Below, piece after piece: positions 9,476 through 17,404 of a stretch of 64,000 nt of DNA. Numbering within the stretch: position 1 is the stretch's first letter; every line of letters starts with the position of its first letter. The notes beneath the pieces were generated by a model. It saw only the letters and a program-made list of their open reading frames with translations. It did not search any database and was not told where the DNA came from. Position numbers and translations under genes: made by a program. The stretch lies in the NCBI RefSeq assembly GCF_000568255.1, contig NZ_KK037166.1, forward strand, positions 10,422,927-10,486,926, read 5' to 3'. Source of the stretch: Kutzneria sp. 744 (GTDB lineage: Bacteria > Actinomycetota > Actinomycetes > Mycobacteriales > Pseudonocardiaceae).

Positions 9476-9739
9476 TTGACGTCGAAATCCCGCATTGTTC
9501 GCCTAGTCGCTGTGGGAACGTTCGCCGTGTGCGCGGCCGTTCTGTCCACTGGTCCCGCCAACGCCGTCGCGGGTCCTCCTGGCGGCGGCGGTGGCAGGAT
9601 GCTCGGCCTTTACACCCAGCCGCAGTGCTATTACCTCGGCAACTCGGCCGTCAGCAACCACCAGTATTCCCAGTTCTCGTGCGCGTTCGACCACTACCAG
9701 TGGGACAACACCGAGATCGACCAGCTCTGGGTGGCCTGA
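9476..9739 (+). CDS. small secreted cysteine-pair protein
   Basis: This 87-residue precursor has a Sec signal peptide ending near PANAVA. The mature part is about 55 residues, with a Gly-rich start, many aromatic residues and two cysteines (QCYY and FSCAF motifs) that could form a disulfide. The TTG start is set by an AAGGGGGAG ribosome site five bases upstream. It is first of three consecutive genes for small secreted proteins downstream of the SARP gene. I recognise no family. Possible roles are an extracellular signal, inhibitor or surface protein, none of them shown by the sequence. Confidence 0.7.
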   Translation: MTSKSRIVRLVAVGTFAVCAAVLSTGPANAVAGPPGGGGGRMLGLYTQPQCYYLGNSAVSNHQYSQFSCAFDHYQWDNTEIDQLWVA

Positions 9740-9790
9740 CCGGCGCGCCTTCTCGGGGAATCCGACTGGCGTCATCAGGAGGGGAATGTC

Positions 9791-10282
9791 TTGAGAACAG
9801 CCATGAAACGTGCGGCGCAAACGGCGCTTGCGCTGGCGTTGACGATCGCTCCGCTGGCTGTGGCCGGGCAGGCGCAGGCGGCCGCGCGGCCGATGGCCTC
9901 GTGCGGCAGCGAGGTGGCCAACACGCCCATCTACTTCAGCGGTTACTCGCAGCAGGTCGCCTCGCTCAAGCTGACCAGCGGCGGCTGTTCGTATCTCTGG
10001 ATGTGGAGCTGGTTCACCGCGAGCCACTCCGGCTGGACCGTCGGCCTGACCACGTGTCCCTCCAGGCTTCGGCCGCCCGGCTACCCGGTCTACCCGATAT
10101 CGGACGGCAATGGTGCGGTGGCGGAGGGCTGCGCCCGCCCGTACGTGTGGACGAACACCTCGCAGCAGGAGTTCTACGGGCCCGCCGCCGGTGTGCTGTC
10201 CACCTGTGAACACGCGACGCTCCAGATCTTCTACAACAGCGAGAAGCAGCGGGACGACGGGACCGACATCTGTTTCGCCTGA
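9791..10282 (+). CDS. secreted cysteine-rich protein of unknown function
   Basis: This 163-residue precursor has a signal peptide cleaved near GQAQAAA. The mature domain of about 130 residues carries six cysteines (in ASCGSE, GGCSYL, TTCPSR, EGCARP, STCEHA and DICFA), an even number that suits three disulfides. It is rich in Trp and Tyr. The TTG start at 9791 follows AGGAGGGGAA. It lies 51 bases after the first small secreted gene and 15 bases before the third, so the three are probably one transcript. No known family was recognised. Confidence 0.72.
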   Translation: MRTAMKRAAQTALALALTIAPLAVAGQAQAAARPMASCGSEVANTPIYFSGYSQQVASLKLTSGGCSYLWMWSWFTASHSGWTVGLTTCPSRLRPPGYPVYPISDGNGAVAEGCARPYVWTNTSQQEFYGPAAGVLSTCEHATLQIFYNSEKQRDDGTDICFA

Positions 10283-10297
10283 ACCTCAGGAGGCAAC

Positions 10298-10672
10298 GTG
10301 CACAAGAAGTTCGCCGCGCTCGCCGTGGCTGTCTCCATCGCGGGCCTTGGCGCGGTGTCGACGGCTTCGGCCTCGGCCTCGGTCTCGACGACGCCCAACA
10401 CGGTTTCACCGAATTTCACCAGGGTCAGCTGCTACGGGCCGTACCTCAAATGGCCGGTGAAGATCGTGCACTACGGCTGGGACGACCAGTGCTTCCAGTT
10501 CCCGAACGGCGGCGGTGAGACGCTGTACTCGAACGACTACTACGACGAGGTCTGGGCCGGTGGCTACCGGATCACCGTCTACTACGCGGGGGACAAGCCG
10601 CACAGTCGCAACCCGGGCGAGATGGTCAAAGAGCCGGGCGGTCTGCTTCAGAAGATCGTGGTGATCGGCTAG
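10298..10672 (+). CDS. small secreted beta-rich protein (possible beta/gamma-crystallin fold)
   Basis: This 124-residue precursor has a signal peptide ending near TASASA. The mature domain of about 95 residues has two cysteines (SCYGP and DQCFQF) and a pattern of aromatic and Gly residues ending VYYAGD. It recalls beta/gamma-crystallin-like proteins of streptomycetes, such as metalloproteinase inhibitors and killer-toxin-like proteins. That comparison is tentative. The GTG start follows CAGGAGGCAAC. It is last in the run of three small secreted genes behind the SARP regulator, and a decayed transposase lies right after it. Confidence 0.7.
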   Translation: MHKKFAALAVAVSIAGLGAVSTASASASVSTTPNTVSPNFTRVSCYGPYLKWPVKIVHYGWDDQCFQFPNGGGETLYSNDYYDEVWAGGYRITVYYAGDKPHSRNPGEMVKEPGGLLQKIVVIG

Positions 10673-10679
10673 GGCGTGG

Positions 10680-10900
10680 CTTGACAAGCTGTGGTCCAGG
10701 TGACCACCGCATCGAGGACGATCGCCGCCCGGTAGACCACGGCAGGTTTGTCGTACCGGGTGGCGATACCCCGTCACTGCCTGATCACCGCGAAGCCGCA
10801 TTCGATCACGGTGCGGCCTCGATGGTCCACCGCGTCGAACGCCGGCGGCCGGCCACCCCGGGGGCCGGTCCACCGTTCTTCGCGCCGGAGACGATGACCA
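10680..10900 (-). pseudogene. IS5-family transposase C-terminal relic
   Basis: Reading leftward from about 10870, the sequence encodes GGRPPAFD, then a histidine-arginine-glycine stretch, then VIECGFAVIRQ. After an in-frame stop it continues as RGIATRYDKPAVVYRAA and IVLDAVVTW. This is the C-terminal signature of IS5-type DDE transposases, where the family has QWRGIATRYDK. The stop codon replaces the tryptophan, and sequence upstream of GGRPP shifts frame and lacks the catalytic core. The element is dead. No terminal repeats were identified. Confidence 0.75.
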
Positions 10901-10938
10901 CCGACGCGGCTTGTCGTCGATGATGGCCGGCTTGGGCT

Positions 10939-11433
10939 CTATGGCTGGAGGTCTCGCTGGTACCAGCTGCCTGACTTGCCGCCGAGATCGGCCGGGGCGG
11001 CCGGGCCGGCCGGGACGAACCCGGCTTTGGACAGCACCTTCTGGGACGCGGTGTTGCCGTGGGAGGTGGCCGCCCGCAGTGTGCGCAGCCCGTGCCGCGT
11101 TGCCGCGATCCGACACAGCTCCCGGACGGCCGCGGTCGCCACGCCGCGGCCCGCGACCTGCTGTGCGACCCGATAGCCGAGTTTGGCAGTGCCGTCCTCG
11201 AGGTCGTACAGGTTGAACCGGCCTAGAACCGAGCCGTCATCAGCGACGAGCACGTAGAAGGCACAGATGCCGGCCTCCTGCTCAGCCAACAAATCGTTGT
11301 GCCGGTCGGAGAACTGGTCGAAGAACTCGTCGCCGCGGTCGGAGACCGAAGCGGCGAAGTAGGCGCGGTTCACCAGCTCGAAGGCCAGGACCGCTGGGGC
11401 ATGGCCTGCATGCAGCTGCTCAAGCTCCGGCAC
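10939..11433 (-). CDS. GNAT-family N-acetyltransferase (RimJ/RimL-like)
   Basis: This 164-residue cytoplasmic acetyltransferase shows the GNAT core with a GRFNLYDL strand near residue 72. The acetyl-CoA loop is VAGRGVATAAVRELC near residues 92-106, followed by a GNTASQKVLSKAGF helix-strand near residues 126-139. The latter is typical of RimJ/RimL-type protein or small-molecule N-acetyltransferases. The substrate cannot be assigned. The start is a GTG. It stands alone on its strand between a transposase relic and an RHS scrap. Confidence 0.85.
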   Translation of the reverse strand: MPELEQLHAGHAPAVLAFELVNRAYFAASVSDRGDEFFDQFSDRHNDLLAEQEAGICAFYVLVADDGSVLGRFNLYDLEDGTAKLGYRVAQQVAGRGVATAAVRELCRIAATRHGLRTLRAATSHGNTASQKVLSKAGFVPAGPAAPADLGGKSGSWYQRDLQP

Positions 11434-11499
11434 TGCCCAACTCTACCCAGACAGTGCGCTGAGGCCATCTGTGATTCCGCCAACGGTGGCCAGCCCCAA

Positions 11500-11670
11500 A
11501 CCAGGGCACATAACGATCTACGGCATGCAGCTCGCGGTGAACCTGGCCAACGGCAACCTCGTCATCGCCGACAACGACCTGAGCGTCGCCGGCACCGGCC
11601 AGAACCTCGCCCTTGACCACGTCTGCAACAACCTGATCCCGGACTCGGCCGTCGCCGCTCAGGGAAGGAA
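11500..11670 (+). pseudogene. RHS/YD-repeat protein fragment
   Basis: A short rightward frame contains VNLANGNLVIADNDLSVAG, then TGQNLALDHVCNN. This matches the conserved segment that opens the RHS/YD-repeat shell of actinobacterial polymorphic-toxin proteins (consensus like VNVANGNLLL...GTGLSLNLTRTYNS). The match ends after about 50 residues. No YD repeats or toxin tip follow, and the 3' end of the leftward lipase gene overlaps its tail. I read it as a leftover of a deleted RHS locus. Confidence 0.55.
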
Positions 11671-12837
11671 GGTCACCTCCGGGTACCGAGGGGATGGACC
11701 GTCCAGCAGATGGCCCTGGTGCCGAAGAGTCAGATCGAAAAAGGCCAGCGGATAGGCCCGCTGCACTGCCTCGACGCGTTGCGGCCGGAGCGTGCCGATC
11801 TGTTTGTCGATCTCTGCCTGGGACCAGCCGAGCAGCGGCGCGATCTGCGGCACCAGCAGTTCCTCGTCCCCGTAGGAGACGTGTGCCGCGCCGGGAAGTC
11901 CGGTGTTGAGCCGCCAACCGCGCAGGTTCGACCAGAACGTCTGCTGGTCGGCGAGCAGCTTTCGGCTGGTTCGGTCGGCGTCCATCAACAGGAACGGCCG
12001 ATCAAGGCCGCCGGTGACCACCGGACCGAACATCGGACCGTCCATGCTGAGGCCGGCCCTGATCCGCTGATCCTCGAACATGGTGTTGGCGGTGGCGCTG
12101 CCGCCGGCGGACTCGCCGAACATGCCGATGCGGCACAGATCCAGCGAACCACGTAGGCCGTCGGGCAGTCGGCGGTGTTCGGCGTCGGGGTTGCCTCCGG
12201 TGTCGAGCAGTCGCAGCTGGTCGAGCACGAACCGGGTGTCGGCGACCCGCGTCCGCGCCGGATCGGCCACCATACCGTCGGGCAACCCCGGCACCACGTG
12301 GCCGTCGGGGAACTCCACCGCCTCCGCGTCGTAGGTGTGGTCGATGGTGACCACCAGATAACCCCGACTCGCCAGCTCTTCCACCACCACCGTGTTCGCC
12401 GACCGGACGGAGCCGTGGCCGGGCGAGTACACCACGATCGGCAGCCGGCCCTCGTGCCGGTCGACCGGAGCGCCCTCGTGGCCGTGGGTCAGCGGAACCC
12501 GGACCTGGCCAGGGGTGAGCCCGTTGTCGGCGAGAAACCGGGTGGCCGCCCCCGCCGGCAGCCAGGGCGCCACCGGATACCCGCCGATACGGCTGGTCGG
12601 ATACCACAGGCTGATCATCAGTCCCCGCAGCGCGTTCTGGGCGCCCGTCGGGTCATGCCGAGACGGGTCAACGAGATGCAGAGACACCGTGCCGACCGAA
12701 CGGGGTCCGGTGGGTGGCGGCAGGGTGAGCTGGAGTGGACCCGCCACCGGGGTGGCGTTGGCCGTGTGGATGGATCCCGCCACGCACAACGCGGCGACGC
12801 CCAGTGCCGCGAGGCGTCCCATGCGGCTTGCTTTCAC
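11659..12837 (-). CDS. secreted alpha/beta hydrolase (lipase / PAF-acetylhydrolase-like)
   Basis: This 392-residue exported serine hydrolase has a signal peptide ending near HTANATP. The nucleophile elbow is GESAGG near residue 200, a catalytic Asp is likely in LLMDADRTS near residue 255, and the His is likely in GAAHVSYGD near residue 293. The wide alpha/beta fold with SLWYPTS near residue 80 and VVYSPGHGS near residue 135 is typical of PAF-acetylhydrolase/dienelactone-hydrolase relatives that cleave lipid or polyester bonds. I use GTG 12837 because a GAGGAG site lies five bases upstream; an in-frame ATG at 12891 would spoil the signal peptide. It is monocistronic. Confidence 0.83.
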   Translation of the reverse strand: MKASRMGRLAALGVAALCVAGSIHTANATPVAGPLQLTLPPPTGPRSVGTVSLHLVDPSRHDPTGAQNALRGLMISLWYPTSRIGGYPVAPWLPAGAATRFLADNGLTPGQVRVPLTHGHEGAPVDRHEGRLPIVVYSPGHGSVRSANTVVVEELASRGYLVVTIDHTYDAEAVEFPDGHVVPGLPDGMVADPARTRVADTRFVLDQLRLLDTGGNPDAEHRRLPDGLRGSLDLCRIGMFGESAGGSATANTMFEDQRIRAGLSMDGPMFGPVVTGGLDRPFLLMDADRTSRKLLADQQTFWSNLRGWRLNTGLPGAAHVSYGDEELLVPQIAPLLGWSQAEIDKQIGTLRPQRVEAVQRAYPLAFFDLTLRHQGHLLDGPSPRYPEVTFLP

Positions 12838-12910
12838 ACGCTCTCCTCGGGTTGTGATTGTTGCTGTCATTGACCTTGCGGTCGCAGCCACTGGAGTGCC
12901 GAGCCTGGGC

Positions 12911-13693
12911 TCACACGTCGCGGCGAGTCAGCCGCCAGGCCGCCGCCGTGACGCTGACGGTGAGGTAGGTCAGGCAGACGACCAGGGCGAATCCTGCGGT
13001 CGGCCAGTCAGGGTCGTGAAACGTTGTCCAGGTCAGGCCTTCTCCTGCCGCGGCCAGAGCCCAGTGGATCAGGGCCTTGGAGCCGTCGGGGGAGACCGCC
13101 TTGAGCACCATGATGGACAGGAACAGCAGCCCGGTGGTGAGTGCGGTCGCGCCCGCGGTGTGCCGAAGCAGGGTGCCGATCGCGGCACCGAGGATCGTGA
13201 CCGTGCCCAGGTAGAAACCCTGGCCCAGCACCGCGCGCAGGACGTTCGGGTCGCCGAGTGCGACGTCCAAGTGCTTGCCCGCCAACACGAACTGCCCGGC
13301 GAAGAAGGCGGCAAACGCCAGTGCCTGCCCGGCCACCAGTGCCACGGTGCCCAGGACGAGCAGCTTCGCCGCGAGCACCCGGCCGCGCCGAGGCGCCGCG
13401 GCGAACGTCGCGCGGATCGTGCCCGTGCTGTATTCCGTGGTGACGGCCAGGACGCCGAGCAGCCCGAAAGCCAGCTGTGCCACCTGGAATCCGGTGAACG
13501 TCGTGAACACGGGATCGAACTCGGCACGGGCGCGCGCCCCCCAGCCGTCCCACGCGCCGATTGTCGAGCGGGCCTGCAATACCGCGATCGCGATGGTCGC
13601 GACCGTCGCGACGGCGAGGATCAACGGTGTCGACCGGACCGAGCGCAGTTTCGTCCACTCGGCGGCGACCAGGCCGGTCGGGAACAGGGTCAT
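12911..13693 (-). CDS. ABC transporter permease (ABC-2 type)
   Basis: This 260-residue membrane protein has about six hydrophobic segments. It opens with AAEWTKLRSVRST, the usual start of actinobacterial ABC-2 permeases of exporter systems. Its start overlaps the stop of the upstream ATPase gene (ATGA), so the two are translationally coupled. It probably forms the membrane channel of an efflux or resistance pump for a small hydrophobic compound or peptide, under the control of the divergent kinase/regulator pair. Confidence 0.88.
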   Translation of the reverse strand: MTLFPTGLVAAEWTKLRSVRSTPLILAVATVATIAIAVLQARSTIGAWDGWGARARAEFDPVFTTFTGFQVAQLAFGLLGVLAVTTEYSTGTIRATFAAAPRRGRVLAAKLLVLGTVALVAGQALAFAAFFAGQFVLAGKHLDVALGDPNVLRAVLGQGFYLGTVTILGAAIGTLLRHTAGATALTTGLLFLSIMVLKAVSPDGSKALIHWALAAAGEGLTWTTFHDPDWPTAGFALVVCLTYLTVSVTAAAWRLTRRDV

Positions 13694-14610
13694 CGGGCGT
13701 CCTCCCGGCGCGGCTCGGCGCGGTACTGGAGTTCGGGATCGGTGATGCGGCGGAAGACTTTCTCGAGCGACGGTGCACGCGGAGTCAGTTCGACAAGCGC
13801 GATGCCGTGCGTGGCGGCCACCGTGGCGATCTCGCCCGGGCCGAGACCTGTCACTGCCAAGCCCTGGCCGGATTCCGGCGCCACCGTGGCCCCGCGGACG
13901 GTGAGCAGCGCGGCGAGCGGTGTGTCACCGGCAGTGCGGACCAGCACGTCGCCCCCGCTCGATCGGACCAACTCCGCCATGCCGGAGTCCGACAGCAGCC
14001 GGCCACGGGCGAGGATCAACACGTGATCGACGGTCAGTTGCAGTTCGCTCATCAGGTGGCTGGAGATCAGCACCGTGCGGCCCTCGGCGGCCATCGACCG
14101 GATCAGCCCGCGGACCCAGTGCACGCCGTCGGGGTCGAGGCCGTTGAGCGGCTCGTCGAAGATCAGGATCTCCGGGTCGCCGAGCAGGGCCGCGGCGATA
14201 CCGAGCCGCTGCTTCATCCCGAGCGAGAACCCGCGGACGCACCGATGTCCCGCCTCGGCTAGGCCGGTCATGCGCAGCACCTCGGCGACGCGGCTTCGCG
14301 GGATGTCGTTGGTCTGCGCGAGCCAGCGCAGGTGATCGCGGGCGCGGCGGCCGCCGTGGACGGCGTTCGCGTCGAGCAGCGCGCCGACGTGCCGCAGCGG
14401 CCGGTGCAGCCCGCGGTAAGGCCGCCCGTCGATTCGCACCCGGCCGTGTGTCGGCGAGTCCAGGCCGAGGATCAGCCGGATGGTGGTGGATTTGCCCGCA
14501 CCGTTGGGTCCGAGGAACCCGGTCACCCGCCCGGGCAAGATACGGAAGGTCAGCTGGTCCACCGCGCGGCGGCGGCCGTAGGTCTTGGTCAGCTCGTCGG
14601 CATCGATCAT
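13690..14610 (-). CDS. ABC transporter ATP-binding protein
   Basis: This 306-residue ATPase has a Walker A GPNGAGKST near residue 36, a signature FSLGMKQRLG near residue 132, a Walker B EILIFDEPLNGLDPDG near residue 152 and an H-loop ISSHLMSEL near residue 187. A 90-residue C-terminal extension is typical of bacitracin-type (BcrA-like) exporters. The ATG start follows AAAGGGAG; a longer upstream frame is shadow sequence over the intergenic region. It is the first gene of the exporter operon, divergent from a NarL-type two-component pair. Confidence 0.92.
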   Translation of the reverse strand: MIDADELTKTYGRRRAVDQLTFRILPGRVTGFLGPNGAGKSTTIRLILGLDSPTHGRVRIDGRPYRGLHRPLRHVGALLDANAVHGGRRARDHLRWLAQTNDIPRSRVAEVLRMTGLAEAGHRCVRGFSLGMKQRLGIAAALLGDPEILIFDEPLNGLDPDGVHWVRGLIRSMAAEGRTVLISSHLMSELQLTVDHVLILARGRLLSDSGMAELVRSSGGDVLVRTAGDTPLAALLTVRGATVAPESGQGLAVTGLGPGEIATVAATHGIALVELTPRAPSLEKVFRRITDPELQYRAEPRREDAR

Positions 14611-14686
14611 CGGCACTCCCTTTCTGGTCGCTCCACCATGCTGGGACGGCGGCGACCGCGTCATCGCCGCACGGGCAGGCGCCCTG

Positions 14687-14712
14687 GGGCGTACGCCCGT
14701 GGGCATACGCCC
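14687..14712. promoter_or_regulatory. tandem palindromes between exporter and sensor operons
   Basis: The divergent promoter region holds GGGCGTACGCCC at 14687-14698, a perfect 12-base palindrome. Fourteen bases on, at 14701-14712, is a copy differing at one base (GGGCATACGCCC). The outer GGGCGTA and TACGCCC also pair across the whole 26 bases. Such a double site fits binding of a dimeric regulator, most simply the response regulator encoded to the right, controlling the exporter and its own operon. Confidence 0.6.
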
Positions 14713-14756
14713 TGAGAGTGATGCGTGCGCGTGTGAGGTCCGGCTACGGTCGGGCG

Positions 14757-15902
14757 ATGGTGATGGACGTGCGCCCGCCGCCGCTGCGGCGGCTGCGGCC
14801 GGGACACTGGTTCGCGCTGGACTGCGTCGCGGCCGTCGCGGTCGCGGTGGTGTGGGGCGGCCCGCTGCTCGGCGGGCACAGCGAGGCGGCGCCGGCGTCA
14901 CGGTGGGTCGGTCTGCTCGGCGCCACTGTCCTTGCCGTGCCGCTCATACTGCGCCGACGGTGGCCGTGGGTGGCGTTCGGGCTGAGTATCCCGCTGTTCG
15001 ACATGTCGCTGGCGACGTCGGTGGTGCCGGTGGTGCCGTTCGCGTCCGTGCCGATGGCGGTGGTCGCGTATTCGGTGGCGGCGCGTGGTTCCCGCCGCGC
15101 GTACGGGGGGCTCGCGGTGATCCTGGTCGTGGTTGCCGTAGCCGCGGCCGTCTGGAACGGACAGTGGGTGACGGTGCTGCTTCCGGGGGCCGTCGTGGTG
15201 ATCGGGTGGGGTGTGGGGTTGTTGCGGGCGCAGTATCATGCGTACGCGGAAGCCCTTGCGGCGCAACGGGAACGCGAAGCCGAGGCGCTGGTCGCCGACG
15301 AGCGCCTGCGCATCGCGCGGGAACTGCACGACGTCGTCGCGCACAGCATGAGCGTGATCACCGTCCAGGCTGACATGGGCCGGCTGGTGTTCGACCGCAA
15401 GCCGGCCGTTGCGGCAGCCGCGCTCGGCGTCATCGAGACCACCGGTCGCGATGCGCTGGCCGAGCTGCGCCGGATGCTGGGTGTGTTGCGGGACACCGAA
15501 TCGCGTGGCGTGCTCGGACCGGCGCCGGGCCTGGCCCGGCTGGACGGCCTTGTCGCGCGCACGGCGGCCGCCGGAGTCAACGTTGACGTCGTGGTGCGGG
15601 GCACGCCACGGCCGCTGCCCGCGGGGGTCGACGTCTCGGCTTACCGGATCGTGCAGGAGGCCCTGACGAACGTGGTCAAGCATGCCGGGACTCCGACGTG
15701 CCGCGTCACCGTCGTCTACGGGCAGGACGCTGTGCTGCTGACGGTCACTGACGACGGCCGCGGCGGGCCGCCCAGGCCTGGCGGGCATGGGCTGGTCGGG
15801 ATGCGCGAGCGGGCCGCGCTCTGCGGCGGCGAGCTGCGCGCCGGCCCGACGCCCAGCGGGTTCGAGGTCGCCGCGCGGCTGCCGGACGGGGCCCGCCGGT
15901 GA
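14757..15902 (+). CDS. NarL-type sensor histidine kinase (HisKA_3)
   Basis: This 381-residue kinase has several membrane segments in the first 150 residues and a coiled segment rich in Glu/Arg. The HisKA_3 dimerisation box RIARELHDVVAHS has its phospho-acceptor His near residue 190. The C-terminal HATPase ends with GGHGLVGMRERA near residue 345. There is no large extracellular domain, as in exporter-linked kinases that sense the drug-transporter complex. The start is uncertain among ATG 14757, GTG 14760 and ATG 14763; a longer form from ATG 14721 is possible. Its stop overlaps the GTG of the regulator gene. Confidence 0.88.
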   Translation: MVMDVRPPPLRRLRPGHWFALDCVAAVAVAVVWGGPLLGGHSEAAPASRWVGLLGATVLAVPLILRRRWPWVAFGLSIPLFDMSLATSVVPVVPFASVPMAVVAYSVAARGSRRAYGGLAVILVVVAVAAAVWNGQWVTVLLPGAVVVIGWGVGLLRAQYHAYAEALAAQREREAEALVADERLRIARELHDVVAHSMSVITVQADMGRLVFDRKPAVAAAALGVIETTGRDALAELRRMLGVLRDTESRGVLGPAPGLARLDGLVARTAAAGVNVDVVVRGTPRPLPAGVDVSAYRIVQEALTNVVKHAGTPTCRVTVVYGQDAVLLTVTDDGRGGPPRPGGHGLVGMRERAALCGGELRAGPTPSGFEVAARLPDGARR

Positions 15903-16549
15903 TCCGGGTGCTCATCGCCGACGACCAGGCCCTCGTTCGGGCCGGGTTCCGCGAGATCGTCGGCTCGGCCGACGATCTCGACGTCGTCGGGGAGGCCGCG
16001 AACGGCGCGGAGGCGGTCCGGTTGGCCGCGGCCCATCGGCCCGACGTCGTCGTGATGGACATCCGGATGCCAGAACTTGACGGCATCGAGGCGACCCGGC
16101 GGATCACCGCGGAGCTGACCGGGGTGCGGGTGCTCGTGCTGACCACGTTCGATCTGGACGAGTACGTGTTCGCGGCCCTGCGCGCCGGTGCGAGCGGCTT
16201 TCTGCTCAAGGACACCCCGTCGGCCGAACTGCTGACGGCGTTCCGGGTGGTCGCGGCCGGGGACGCGCTGCTCGCTCCCGGCGTGACGCGCCGGCTCATC
16301 GCGGAGTTCGCGGCCCGGCCGCTCCGGCCGTCCCCGCGTGCCGACCTGCCCGCCGCGATCACCGCACGGGAACGGGAAGTCCTCGCCCTGGTTGCGGCCG
16401 GACTGTCCAACGCCGAGATCGGGCTACAGCTGCACATCACCGCAGGGACCGCGAAAACCCACGTCGGACGGCTCATGCTCAAACTGGCCGCGCGCGACCG
16501 CGTGCACCTGGTGATCCTCGCCTACCAGGCCGGGCTCGCCGCGATGTGA
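15899..16549 (+). CDS. NarL/LuxR-family response regulator
   Basis: This 216-residue regulator has a receiver domain with acidic residues ADDQ at 7-10, the phospho-acceptor Asp54 in VVMDIRMPE and Lys near residue 104 in FLLKDTP. It is followed by a LuxR-type helix-turn-helix (ITAREREVLALVAAG to GTAKTHVGRLMLKL). The GTG start overlaps the kinase stop (GTGA). Together with the kinase it probably controls the divergent ABC exporter through the palindromes at 14687-14712. Confidence 0.92.
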   Translation: MIRVLIADDQALVRAGFREIVGSADDLDVVGEAANGAEAVRLAAAHRPDVVVMDIRMPELDGIEATRRITAELTGVRVLVLTTFDLDEYVFAALRAGASGFLLKDTPSAELLTAFRVVAAGDALLAPGVTRRLIAEFAARPLRPSPRADLPAAITAREREVLALVAAGLSNAEIGLQLHITAGTAKTHVGRLMLKLAARDRVHLVILAYQAGLAAM

Positions 16550-16745
16550 ACGAGGAATGGACGCGAATTCCCGTGGTTTGCCGGTTACCAGGGTTCTGGG
16601 CTAGCGATCTTCGGGCGCGTTCTTCCCGTCTGCGTCCAGTTTCCGACGGCCCGCCTTCACCCACCTGGGCCGCAGCCTCAATTCGGCAGTAGCGGACATC
16701 AGCGGGGCCACCTGCGGCATGACAGGACGTTCGCCTTGACGTTGC

Positions 16746-17357
16746 TCAGGCGACGTCGAGGGCGAAGTCCCAGTTCCCCACGCCGTGGCGGGCCAGGCCC
16801 ATCGTGATCACGCCCGCGCCTTCCAGCCAGTACGCCATCTTCAGGTCGCCGACGTCCAGCGGGCGCAATCCGAGGCTCTTGACGAACGTCTCCACGCGCG
16901 CCTTGGCGTGCGCGTCGTCGCCGGCGATGAAGACGGCGGGGCGGCCCTTCTCCAGGACATGCCGGAAGATCGTGTTGAACGCCTTCACGACGCTGGCGCC
17001 GGCCGGTGCCGCCTTGGCGGCTTCCTGCGCGATCGAGGTGCCCTCGCCGTGGACCAGCCCGTCGGCCGCGGAATTGAACGGGTTGCTGATGTCGACGATG
17101 ACCTTGCCCGCGAGGGCGTCTCCGTAGTGGGCGACGGCCGGAACGACGCCGGCGGACAACAGGGCCACGATGACGATGTCCCCGGCCGGGACGGCGCCCC
17201 ACTCTCCCGTGGTGGCGCTGCCGCCGAGCGCCTTGGCCAGGTCGGCGGCCTTGGCCTGGTCTCGGCCCATGACCTCGACGGTGTTGCCGCCCGCGACCGC
17301 CAGCGCGCCGATGGTGCGGGCCATGTTCCCGGTGCCGATGATGCTGATGCTGCCCAT
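16746..17357 (-). CDS. NADPH-dependent F420 reductase-like oxidoreductase
   Basis: This 203-residue cytoplasmic protein opens with a Rossmann motif GTGNMARTIG at 7-16, followed by MGRDQAKA, typical of NADPH binding. The layout DIVIVALL, VIVDISNPF and VVKAFNTIF matches the F420-dependent NADP reductase/NADP oxidoreductase family common in actinobacteria. The F420 interaction cannot be proven from sequence. It is the second gene of a leftward operon behind a short-chain dehydrogenase (47 bases between them), opposite a TetR regulator. Confidence 0.82.
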   Translation of the reverse strand: MGSISIIGTGNMARTIGALAVAGGNTVEVMGRDQAKAADLAKALGGSATTGEWGAVPAGDIVIVALLSAGVVPAVAHYGDALAGKVIVDISNPFNSAADGLVHGEGTSIAQEAAKAAPAGASVVKAFNTIFRHVLEKGRPAVFIAGDDAHAKARVETFVKSLGLRPLDVGDLKMAYWLEGAGVITMGLARHGVGNWDFALDVA

Positions 17358-17404
17358 GAGTCGTCCCGTCCTGACTGAGGGTCGAAAAGGTTGTTTCCTG
17401 AGGC

